Origin: Bacillota bacterium
Lineage (GTDB): Bacteria > Bacillota > Desulfotomaculia > Desulfotomaculales > JAJYZD01
Reading direction: 5' to 3'
Length of the DNA: 17,822 bases
Assembly (NCBI GenBank): GCA_021800315.1
Contig: JAJYZD010000048.1
Span: forward strand, 1 to 17,822
Numbering within the stretch: the stretch's first letter is position 1; each line of letters starts with the position of its first letter. Shown here one piece after another: positions 7,616-14,968 of this stretch. The translations under genes were made by a program, and so were the position numbers. The notes beneath the pieces are model-generated. The model was not told the DNA's origin and did no database searches. It saw only the letters and a program-made list of their open reading frames with translations.

Positions 7616-8604
7616 CCGTTTACGCCTTCCTGCTCTCCCTGGTCGTGACGGTGGTTCTGGCGATTTTCCTGATACCGTGGCTGGTCCGCCTGAAGGCCGG
7701 GCAGCAGGTGCGGAACGACGGGCCGGCCCGGCATCTCTCCAAGAGCGGCACGCCCACCATGGGCGGCCTGGCCTTCCTCGGGGGGCTGGCGGCCGCCGTC
7801 CTGGCGCTTGCCAACCGGAGTCCCGGGGCGCTCCTGGTTCTTTTCATGGCCTTGACCTACGGACTGGTGGGCTTTTTGGACGATTACCTGAAGGTGGCCC
7901 TCAAACGGCCGCTGGGCCTGAAGGCCAGGCAAAAACTGCTGGCGCAGGTTTTCCTCGCCGTGGTGCTGGTCGTCCTGGCCGTCTACGCCCAGGGGCGGGG
8001 CACCGCCCTGGCCCTGCCCTTCACCGGCCTTATCCTCGGGCACGGGATATGGGTAGACGCCGGTTTCTGGTTTTACCTGCCGTTCACCGTTTTCATCGTG
8101 GTGGGCATGGCCAACGCCGTCAACCTTACCGACGGGCTGGACGGACTGGCGGCCGGGGTTACCTTTTGGGTGGCCCTGGCTTTCGTAGCGGCGGCCCTCA
8201 TGGCGGAGAAGACCGGGGACGGCGGCGTGGCCGTCGCCATGGCCGCGTTGGCCGGGGGAGCGGCCGGCTTCCTGTATTTCAACCGCCACCCGGCCCGGGT
8301 GTTCATGGGGGACACCGGTTCCCTGGCCCTGGGCGGAGCGCTGGGGGGGGCGGCGGTGCTGACCCGGAGCGAGGTATTCTTCCTGGTGGCGGGCGGGGTG
8401 TATGTTCTGGAGGCGACGAGCGTGATCATCCAGGTGATCTCCTTTCAGACTACCGGCCGGCGGGTCTTCCGGATGAGTCCGCTGCACCACCATTTCGAGT
8501 TGGGCGGTTGGCCGGAAACCAAGGTGGTCTACTTTTTCTGGCTTCTCGCCCTGGCCTTCGTTCTCGTCGGCCTGGCCGGGATGTACGGGCTGGGCGGAAC
8601 TTAG
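7609..8604 (+). CDS. mraY: MraY, phospho-MurNAc-pentapeptide translocase
   Basis: This 331-residue membrane enzyme transfers phospho-MurNAc-pentapeptide to undecaprenyl phosphate, giving lipid I. Conserved sites include DGPARHLSKSGTPTMGG (37-53), the Asp pair in GFLDDYLK (D91, D92), NLTDGLDGLAAG (172-183), FMGDTGSLALGG (232-243) and the HHH cluster (293-295). About ten hydrophobic segments are visible. The start is TTG 7609, seven bases after AAGGGGAGGT (7592-7601). The ATG at 7602 belongs to another frame. This start keeps the short MLAVYAFLLSLVVTVVL membrane N-terminus. murD follows after 13 bp, with its ribosome site overlapping the mraY stop. Confidence 0.96.
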   Translation: MLAVYAFLLSLVVTVVLAIFLIPWLVRLKAGQQVRNDGPARHLSKSGTPTMGGLAFLGGLAAAVLALANRSPGALLVLFMALTYGLVGFLDDYLKVALKRPLGLKARQKLLAQVFLAVVLVVLAVYAQGRGTALALPFTGLILGHGIWVDAGFWFYLPFTVFIVVGMANAVNLTDGLDGLAAGVTFWVALAFVAAALMAEKTGDGGVAVAMAALAGGAAGFLYFNRHPARVFMGDTGSLALGGALGGAAVLTRSEVFFLVAGGVYVLEATSVIIQVISFQTTGRRVFRMSPLHHHFELGGWPETKVVYFFWLLALAFVLVGLAGMYGLGGT

Positions 8605-8617
8605 GAGGATCGCGCGG

Positions 8618-9976
8618 ATGGAACTGAAAGGTATGCGAGTGCTGGTGGTGGGGGCGGGCGTAAGCGGCCTGGCCGCGGCCAACTTTCTGACGGCGCACGG
8701 GGCGCTGGTAACCCTCACCGACCGGATGGAAGAAAGGGATCTTGCGGAGCAACTGGTCCAACTGAATCCCGGGGTGGCTTTGCGCGCCGGCGGCTATCCG
8801 CCGGTGGAAGGTTTCGGCCTGGTGGTGGCCAGCCCCGGCGTGCCGCCGCGGGAAACGGTGCTGGCCCGGGCCCGTGCGGCCGGCATCCCGCTCTTCGGCG
8901 AACTGGAGCTTGCTTTCCTCTTTTGCCCCGTGCCCATGGTCGCCGTGACCGGTACCAACGGGAAGACCACCACCTCCTCCCTGATTGGGGACATATCCGG
9001 TTTGGTGCGTCCCACCCTGGTTGGCGGCAATATCGGGGTGCCCCTGGTTTCCCGGGTGGAGGACCTGTCCAGGGATTCCCTGGTGGTGGCGGAGGTATCC
9101 AGCTTTCAGCTGGCGTCCACCGTCCGTTTCCGGCCCTGGGTCGCGGTGGTGCTCAACCTCGTGCCGGACCATCTCGACTGGCACGGGAGCATGACGGCCT
9201 ACGTGGCAGCCAAGGCGCGCATTCTGGCCAACCAGTCCGGCGCTGACACCGCGGTCTTGAACTACGACGATCCGCTTTGCCGGGATTTGCGGGGAAAGTG
9301 CCGGGGCCGGGTGTTGTTTTTCAGCACGCGGACCCGCCTTGAACAGGGCGCTTTTGTTGCGGACGGTAAGGTTGTCTTTCGTTCGGACGGCCGGGAGGAG
9401 CGGGTGGCCGATGTCTCCTGCCTGCGGATACCGGGCGGGCACAATCTGGCCAACGCCCTGGCCGCGGTGGCGGCCGCCCGGGCGGCGGGGATCGCGCCGG
9501 AGGCCGTGGCCCGGGGTCTGGCCTCGTTCCGCGGGGTCCGCCACCGGCTGGAAACGGTAGCCGTAATAGACGGCGTGCGCTGGGTCAACGATTCCAAAGG
9601 CACCAACCCGGCGGCGGCGGGCACGGCGCTGGCCTCCTTCCCCGGCCCCATCGTCCTGATTGCGGGCGGCCGGAACAAGGGCGGCAATTTTGACTCCTTC
9701 GCCGCCGGGGTGGCCCAAAGGGTGCGTTGGGCGATCCTCCTGGGCGAAGCCGCCCCGGAAATCGAAGCGGCCCTCAAAAACCGCGGCTTTACCGCGCTGC
9801 AAAGGGCCGAAAGCCTGGAGGAGGCGGTTGACCTGGCCGCGCGCGCGGCTCAGCCGGGGGACACGGTGCTGCTTTCACCGGCCTGCGCCAGCTGGGACAT
9901 GTTCCGGAACTACGAGGAACGCGGTGACCGGTTCTGCCTGCTGGTCCGGGACCGGTCAGCCCGAAGCGGATGTTAA
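8618..9976 (+). CDS. murD: MurD, UDP-MurNAc-L-alanine:D-glutamate ligase
   Basis: This 452-residue enzyme adds D-glutamate to UDP-MurNAc-L-Ala. An N-terminal Rossmann-like UDP-binding segment (VLVVGAGVSGLAAANFL, 8-24) leads to the ATP loop VTGTNGKTTT (110-119, K116). Next come GGNIGVPL (136-143), the EVSSFQL motif (159-165), the NLVPDHLDWHG motif (180-190) and the carbamylated-lysine candidate K199 (AAKARIL). The C-terminal domain contains NDSKGTNPAA and LSPACASWDMFRNYEERG, both typical of MurD. The ATG at 8618 follows TTAGGAGGAT (8601-8610) at 7 bases, one of the strongest ribosome sites in the window. The length is normal for the family. Confidence 0.97.
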   Translation: MELKGMRVLVVGAGVSGLAAANFLTAHGALVTLTDRMEERDLAEQLVQLNPGVALRAGGYPPVEGFGLVVASPGVPPRETVLARARAAGIPLFGELELAFLFCPVPMVAVTGTNGKTTTSSLIGDISGLVRPTLVGGNIGVPLVSRVEDLSRDSLVVAEVSSFQLASTVRFRPWVAVVLNLVPDHLDWHGSMTAYVAAKARILANQSGADTAVLNYDDPLCRDLRGKCRGRVLFFSTRTRLEQGAFVADGKVVFRSDGREERVADVSCLRIPGGHNLANALAAVAAARAAGIAPEAVARGLASFRGVRHRLETVAVIDGVRWVNDSKGTNPAAAGTALASFPGPIVLIAGGRNKGGNFDSFAAGVAQRVRWAILLGEAAPEIEAALKNRGFTALQRAESLEEAVDLAARAAQPGDTVLLSPACASWDMFRNYEERGDRFCLLVRDRSARSGC

Positions 9977-10003
9977 TAGCAAGGTTGCCGGGGGTGAAGG
10001 TAT

Positions 10004-11116
10004 ATGCCGAAAACACGGGGGGCTCCGGACTTTACCCTGTTCATCACGGTGCTGGCCCTGGTGAGCTTCGGCGTGGTCATGGTGTTCTCGGCCAGTATGT
10101 ACAGCGGTCTGGTCAACTACCACGACAGCTTCCATTTCTTGAAACTGCAGGTGGTATGGGTGATCCTGGGTCTGGCGGCCATGGTCTTCGCCATGAATTA
10201 CGACTACCGGAATTTAAGGCGGCTGGCCGGCCCGGCGCTGGCGGTGGCCCTCGTACTGCTGGTCGCGGTCCTTGTTCCCGGCGTGGGCAAGGAGGTATCC
10301 GGAGCGCGGCGCTGGTTCATAGTCGGTCCCCTGGTCTTTACCCCGTCGGAGTTGGTCAAACTCTGCGTGGTCGTCTTCTTCGCCTTCGGGCTTTCCCGCC
10401 GGCGGGAGAACCTGCAGAACCTGCGCAGCATGATGCCCTTCCTGGTCCTGTTGGGGGTGGCCTGCGGTCTGATCCTGATTGAGCCGGACATGGGTACGGC
10501 GGTTACCCTGGCCGGTACCGTCCTGGTGATGTTTTTCGCCGCCGGGGCCAACCTGGGCAGTCTGGCGGGCCTGGGGCTGGCGGGTCTGGGGCTGGCGGTC
10601 GCGGCTATCGCCGCCGCGCCTTACCGGATCAACCGGGTGACCGGTTTCCTCAATCCTTGGAAAGATCTCCAGGGACAGGGCTACCAGATCGTCCAGTCGC
10701 TCTATGCCCTCGGTTCGGGGGGGCTGTTCGGCGTCGGGCTGGGTCAGAGCAAGTTGAAATTCCTCTGGCTGCCGGCATCCCACACCGACTTCATTTTCGC
10801 CATCGTGGGGGAGGAACTGGGCTTCCTCGGCGCCACCATGCTGATCATGCTCTTCGGGATTTTCGCCTGGCGCGGCTACAAGATCGCGCTCACCGCCCCC
10901 GATCCCTTCGCCGCCCTGCTGGCGGCCGGGCTGACCACGGGCATCGTCCTGCAGGCCGTCATCAACATGGGGGTGGTCACCTCCAGCCTGCCGGTCACCG
11001 GCATTCCCCTGCCGCTGGTGAGCTACGGCGGCACCTCGGTGGTCTTCACCCTGGTGGGGGTGGGCATATTGCTGAATATTTCCCGCTTCTGCGGGGAGAA
11101 ACAGGGGGCTTCATGA
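10004..11116 (+). CDS. ftsW: FtsW-type SEDS peptidoglycan polymerase
   Basis: This 370-residue polytopic protein of the FtsW/RodA/SpoVE family polymerises lipid II into glycan strands together with a class B penicillin-binding protein. Typical sites are SGARRWFIVGP (99-109), the IEPDMGTAV loop (159-167), LWLPASHTDFIFAIVGEELGF (254-274) with the catalytic Asp candidate D262, and SYGGTSVVFTLVGVGILLNIS (340-360). Around ten membrane segments can be drawn. ATG 10004 follows GGGGTGA (9991-9997). Placement between murD and murG is the classical one for FtsW, or for its sporulation paralogue SpoVE in Firmicutes. Sequence alone does not separate the two. The stop overlaps the murG start as ATGA. Confidence 0.93.
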   Translation: MPKTRGAPDFTLFITVLALVSFGVVMVFSASMYSGLVNYHDSFHFLKLQVVWVILGLAAMVFAMNYDYRNLRRLAGPALAVALVLLVAVLVPGVGKEVSGARRWFIVGPLVFTPSELVKLCVVVFFAFGLSRRRENLQNLRSMMPFLVLLGVACGLILIEPDMGTAVTLAGTVLVMFFAAGANLGSLAGLGLAGLGLAVAAIAAAPYRINRVTGFLNPWKDLQGQGYQIVQSLYALGSGGLFGVGLGQSKLKFLWLPASHTDFIFAIVGEELGFLGATMLIMLFGIFAWRGYKIALTAPDPFAALLAAGLTTGIVLQAVINMGVVTSSLPVTGIPLPLVSYGGTSVVFTLVGVGILLNISRFCGEKQGAS

Positions 11117-12231
11117 GCGACGGCGGGTTGCGGGTGGTGGTGAGCGGCGGCGGTACCGGCGGGCATATCTATCCGGCCCTGGCCATAGCCCGTGGCGTGC
11201 TGGCTCGCGGCGGCACGGTGCTTTACGCCGGAACGGCCGCCGGCATGGAAAGTTCCATCGTCCCGCGGGAGGGGATCCCCTTTGCGGGCATAGCTTCGGC
11301 CGGTCTCTCCCGGTCCTGGTCGGTCCGCAACCTGGCCGCCCTGGGCCGGGCCGGCTGGGGCGTGGCGCAGGCCTGCGGCGTCTTACGGCGGTTTCGCCCC
11401 CGGGTGGTGGCGGGCACGGGCGGGTACGTCTCCGCCCCGGTGGTGCTGGCGGCCGCGGCTATGCGGATTCCGACCCTGATCCACGAACAGAACGCGGTTC
11501 CCGGCCTGACCAACCGTTCCTTGAGCCGTCTGGCGGACGGGGTGGCGGTCACTTTTCCCGCCGCGCTGGACCGTTTTCCCGGCCGGCGCGTCAAATACAC
11601 GGGGCTGCCGGTGCGCCCGGAGTTTCTGGCCGCCGACCGGGCGGCGGCCCGCCGCCGCCTGGGGCTGGCCGGGGACGTCTTTTTCCTGCTCTCCGTGGGG
11701 GGCAGCCGGGGAGCGCACAGCCTCAACATGGGCATGGTCGATGTTATCCGCGCCCTGGGCGGGCAAAAGGACCTTGAACTGGTACACCTAACCGGTCAGG
11801 CCGGCCGGCCCGCCTTCCAGGCCGAATTGGACCGGCGGGGCATAATCCTGGCTAATTATGGGAATGTTAGAGTGGAAGCGTACCGGGACGACATGGCCGA
11901 CCTCATGGCGGCCGCCGACCTGGTAATCGCCCGGGCCGGGGCGGCGTCCATCGCCGAACTCACCGTCCTGGGCCGTCCCAGTATCCTGGTCCCCTACCCT
12001 TTTGCGGCGGCCAACCACCAGCAGGTCAACGCCGAAGAACTGGTGGCGCGCGGGGCGGCCCGGATGATCCTGGACCGCGATCTCTCCGGCGCTTGCCTGG
12101 TCGAAAACATCGGGGACTTGCGGCGGGATCCGGGGGCCCGGGAGCGGATGGCCCGGGCCGCCTTGGAGTTGGGCCGGCCGCGGGCTCTGGAAGACATACT
12201 CGATTTCATCGAACGGTTGGCCTTCTCCTAG
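11113..12231 (+). CDS. murG: MurG, lipid II-forming GlcNAc transferase
   Basis: This 372-residue peripheral membrane enzyme moves GlcNAc from UDP-GlcNAc to lipid I. Signature motifs are GGGTGGHIYPALA (12-24), LIHEQNAVPGLTNR (122-135), SVGGSRGAHSLN (194-205) and the UDP-GlcNAc site ARAGAASIAELTVLGRPSILVPYP (273-296), followed by NHQQVNA. The first ATG that keeps the GGGTGGH loop near the N-terminus is 11113, which overlaps the ftsW stop by four bases and follows a GGGGG run. The frame is open upstream inside ftsW, but that part is a shadow. A 99-bp gap separates it from the chosen murC start. Confidence 0.96.
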   Translation: MSDGGLRVVVSGGGTGGHIYPALAIARGVLARGGTVLYAGTAAGMESSIVPREGIPFAGIASAGLSRSWSVRNLAALGRAGWGVAQACGVLRRFRPRVVAGTGGYVSAPVVLAAAAMRIPTLIHEQNAVPGLTNRSLSRLADGVAVTFPAALDRFPGRRVKYTGLPVRPEFLAADRAAARRRLGLAGDVFFLLSVGGSRGAHSLNMGMVDVIRALGGQKDLELVHLTGQAGRPAFQAELDRRGIILANYGNVRVEAYRDDMADLMAAADLVIARAGAASIAELTVLGRPSILVPYPFAAANHQQVNAEELVARGAARMILDRDLSGACLVENIGDLRRDPGARERMARAALELGRPRALEDILDFIERLAFS

Positions 12232-12330
12232 CCCTCCGGCCGGTGGACAGGTCCGGGCGTCACGCCGGGTGACTGGCATTAATAACATATGACGAAAGGA
12301 TCGACGCTCTGCGGAAGGAGATGTAAGTTA

Positions 12331-13713
12331 GTGCATAAAGCAGGGCAGCACATCCATTTTATCGGCATCGGCGGAGTCGGTATGAGCGGCATAGCCCAAC
12401 TGTTGTTGGGGCTGGGCCACAAGGTCAGCGGCTCGGACCACAAAGCCTCCCAGGTGACCGAACGCCTGCAGGCCCTGGGGGCGGTGTGCTACACCGGCCA
12501 CCGGACCCGCCAGGTGGAGGGGGCGGACAAGGTGGTGGTGTCCTCGGCCATCCGGGAAGACAACGAGGAACTGCGCGCCGCCCGCTCCCGGAATATTCCG
12601 GTGATGCGGCGCGGCGAAATGCTGGCCTGGCTGATGGCCGGGAAAAAAGGTATCGCCGTCGCCGGGACGCACGGTAAGACCACCACGACGGCGATGATAT
12701 CGCTCCTGCTGGCGCGAACCGGGTTGGATCCCACCATCCTGGTGGGGGGAGAACTGGACGCCATCGGCGGCAACGCCGTTCTGGGACGGAGCGAGTGGCT
12801 GGTGGCCGAGGCGGACGAGAGCGACGGGTCGTTTTTGCTGCTCGATCCATTTGTCGCGGTGGTGACCAACATCGAGGACGACCACATGGAGCACTACGGC
12901 TCCCAGGAGGAGATAACCGGCGCTTTTGTCCGGTTCCTGTCCCGGATACCTCCGGACGGCACGGCTGTTCTGTGCACCGATGATCCGGGCGTCCGGGATG
13001 TCCTTCCGGTCTACCGGGGCAACCGCCGGACGTACGGTGAACACGGGTCGCCCGATTTCCTGCTCCGGGTAACCGCACTTTCCGGTCTTGCCGCGCAAGG
13101 AGAAATAAGTTACCGGGGGCGGTTGCTCGGCACTTTACGCCTGGGTGTGCCCGGCCGGCACAATCTCTTGAACGCCTGCGGGGCGGTGGCGGCCGGCATC
13201 TTGGCCGGGGTGCCCTTCGCGGACGCGGCCGCCGTGCTGGCCCGTTTCAGAGGCGTGCGGCGGCGCTTTGAAATTGTGGGTGAAAAGTGCGGTGTTACCG
13301 TGGTGGACGATTATGCCCACCATCCCAGCGAGATCAAGGCCACGCTCAAGGCGGCCACCCAGGTGGGGAGTGGATCCGGCCGGATAGTGGCCTGCTTCCA
13401 GCCCCACCGTTTCACCCGGACCAAGCGGCTGGCCGGCGAATTCGCCGGGGCTTTCGATGACGCCGACCTGGTGATCGTGAGCGATGTGTACAGCGCCGGA
13501 GAAAAACCGCTGGACGGCGTGTCCGGGCTTTCCATCATGGACGCGTTCCGGGGGAGGAACGGCCGGGTGGTGATGTACAGGCCCACGATACCCGAGGTGG
13601 TCGATTATCTGGCCGGGGAGGTAAGACCCGGCGACTTGGTGTTGACCCTGGGGGCGGGTGACATCTACCGGGCCGGCCGGGAACTTCTGACCCGCCTGCA
13701 GGATGGGGAATAA
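12331..13713 (+). CDS. murC: MurC, UDP-MurNAc:L-alanine ligase
   Basis: This 460-residue ligase adds the first stem-peptide residue, L-alanine. It has the N-terminal nucleotide-binding HFIGIGGVGMSGIAQLL (9-25) and the ATP loop VAGTHGKTTTTAM (110-122). Also present are the EADESDGSFL and TNIEDDHMEHYG motifs, and the C-terminal VVDDYAHHPSEIKATL and FQPHRFTRT stretches, all MurC-specific. I take GTG 12331 as start: it lies 10 bases after GGAAGGAG (12313-12320) and gives the compact MHKAGQHIHFIG N-terminus. An ATG at 12289 would add 14 residues but has no ribosome site. The 99-bp gap before it holds no clear promoter or terminator. Confidence 0.95.
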   Translation: MHKAGQHIHFIGIGGVGMSGIAQLLLGLGHKVSGSDHKASQVTERLQALGAVCYTGHRTRQVEGADKVVVSSAIREDNEELRAARSRNIPVMRRGEMLAWLMAGKKGIAVAGTHGKTTTTAMISLLLARTGLDPTILVGGELDAIGGNAVLGRSEWLVAEADESDGSFLLLDPFVAVVTNIEDDHMEHYGSQEEITGAFVRFLSRIPPDGTAVLCTDDPGVRDVLPVYRGNRRTYGEHGSPDFLLRVTALSGLAAQGEISYRGRLLGTLRLGVPGRHNLLNACGAVAAGILAGVPFADAAAVLARFRGVRRRFEIVGEKCGVTVVDDYAHHPSEIKATLKAATQVGSGSGRIVACFQPHRFTRTKRLAGEFAGAFDDADLVIVSDVYSAGEKPLDGVSGLSIMDAFRGRNGRVVMYRPTIPEVVDYLAGEVRPGDLVLTLGAGDIYRAGRELLTRLQDGE

Positions 13714-13732
13714 GGGCGAAGGGGGGCTGCCG

Positions 13733-14647
13733 GTGGGTGACCTGGCCCGCGCGGTGACCGCTTGTTGCGGCGGTGGCAGGGTGCGGGTAAACGTTCCCCT
13801 GCGCGAGTATACCAGCTGGCGGATCGGTGGTCCCGCGCAGCTAATGGTGGAGCCGGCCTCGGTGGAGGGTCTGGTGAAATTCCTGGCCTGGGCCGGGGAA
13901 GTTGGCGTCCCCGTCACGGTAATGGGGCGGGGCACGAATCTCCTCGTCGCCGACCGGGGCGTAAGCGGCCTGTTGATCCGGCTGGAGAAATCCATGGGTC
14001 AGATCGGAATACAGGGCAGGTCCATCCTGGCCGGGGCGGGGACGCCGCTTTCCGGGCTGGCCCGCACGGCGGCGGGACGGGCCCTGACCGGCTTGGCCTT
14101 TTGCGCCGGCATACCGGGCTCGGTAGGGGGCGCCCTGGTAACCAACGCGGGGGCGCACAACCATAGCCTGGCCGAGTTGGTGCGGGAGGTTACGGTGGTG
14201 GACCGGGCCGGCCGGCTGAGGGTTCTGCGCGGCCCGGAACTTAAGTTTGGTTACCGGACCAGCATTTTTAAGGAAGAGTTCCTGGTGGCGGCGCAAGTCG
14301 GTTTTGAACTGGAGGAAGGCGACCCCGGCCGCATCCGCCGGGAGATGGCCGAATACACGGCTCTGCGCCGGCAAACCCAGCCCCTGGATTATCCCAGCGC
14401 CGGCAGCGTGTTCAAGAACCCGCCCGGGTACTACGCCGGGCGCCTGATCGAGGAAGCCGGGGCCAAGGGACTGTCCCGCGGCGGGGCCCGGGTTTCCCTC
14501 CGGCACGCCAACTTCATCGTGAACACGGGCGGAGCCACCGCCGCCGACGTCTGGGGCCTGATCCAAACCGTGCGGGAGATGGTGTGGCGCCGTACGGGGG
14601 TGGAACTCGCCCTGGAGGTCCAGCTGGCCGGGGACTGGGGCGAATAG
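13733..14647 (+). CDS. murB: MurB, UDP-N-acetylenolpyruvoylglucosamine reductase
   Basis: This 304-residue FAD enzyme reduces UDP-GlcNAc-enolpyruvate with NADPH to UDP-MurNAc. FAD-binding motifs are YTSWRIGGPAQLMVEP (26-41), GRGTNLLVADRGVSGLLIRL (65-84) and CAGIPGSVGGALVTNAGAH (124-142). Catalytic candidates are R175 (GYRTS), S225 (SAGSVFKNP) and E295 (LALEVQ). GTG 13733 follows AAGGGGGG (13719-13726) with six bases between and starts 19 bp after murC. ATG 13703 would overlap murC and add ten residues, with only an AGG directly abutting it. It is the last gene before the terminator at 14664-14687. Confidence 0.95.
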   Translation: MGDLARAVTACCGGGRVRVNVPLREYTSWRIGGPAQLMVEPASVEGLVKFLAWAGEVGVPVTVMGRGTNLLVADRGVSGLLIRLEKSMGQIGIQGRSILAGAGTPLSGLARTAAGRALTGLAFCAGIPGSVGGALVTNAGAHNHSLAELVREVTVVDRAGRLRVLRGPELKFGYRTSIFKEEFLVAAQVGFELEEGDPGRIRREMAEYTALRRQTQPLDYPSAGSVFKNPPGYYAGRLIEEAGAKGLSRGGARVSLRHANFIVNTGGATAADVWGLIQTVREMVWRRTGVELALEVQLAGDWGE

Positions 14648-14663
14648 GGGAACCCGGAGGAGG

Positions 14664-14687
14664 AAACCCGCCGCAAGGCGGGTTTTT
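14664..14687 (+). terminator. Intrinsic terminator of the dcw cluster
   Basis: ACCCGCC, GCAA tetraloop and GGCGGGT, followed by TTTTT, form a perfect GC-rich stem (9 bp counting the A/T pairs at the base). It lies 16 bp after the murB stop. It is a textbook Rho-independent terminator on the plus strand and ends the cluster cleanly. It has only a short T-run on the other strand, so it is probably not the transporter's terminator. Confidence 0.9.
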
Positions 14688-14968
14688 GGCTTTTCCTGAG
14701 GAGAACGGTTACCACGGCGCCCAATCAGGCAGGAAATCACGAGCGGCGGGGACGAGCTGAAGGTGCTAAATGGCTACTTGCGCACCCGCGTGACCCAACC
14801 TAAATCCATAATCAGTCTTCCATTGAAGCCTGAGTTGATATGCCCGAGGTGGGAAAGCCGGGTTATATCCCCGTGCTCTCTAAGCACTACCCGGTAGCGG
14901 ATGGCAAGGATTGATCCAGGAATGGCCGCATGACCATGCGGAGGAATTGGAGCACCGGATCCCCGTCC
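14688..14968 (-). other. Unassigned segment between murB terminator and transporter 3' end
   Basis: No gene is recognised here. On the minus strand the transporter's frame stays open for 64 codons after its TAG (14969-14971), down to a TAG at 14774-14776. It carries a protein-like stretch HINSGFNGRLIMDLGWVTR near its end but no start codon that makes sense. On the plus strand a 44-codon frame from GTG 14763 to TAG 14895 lies opposite it, without a ribosome site. A small hairpin CCGCAT/ATGCGG with loop GACC is at 14926-14941. It may be a fragment of a decayed gene or a repeat. Confidence 0.4.

Noticed and set aside
7602..8627. Plus-strand frame from ATG 7602 overlapping mraY
   Set aside because: It is better placed for the ribosome site than TTG 7609, but its product is Gly/Arg-rich nonsense, whereas the 7609 frame is clearly MraY.
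10657..11112. Upstream extension of murG inside ftsW
   Set aside because: Residues before ATG 11113 do not resemble MurG, and the ftsW frame there is conserved.
12232..12330. Possible promoter or terminator between murG and murC
   Set aside because: Only a 4-bp GGCG/CGCC stem without a T-run and AT-rich bases around 12278 are visible. No hexamer pair at proper spacing was found.
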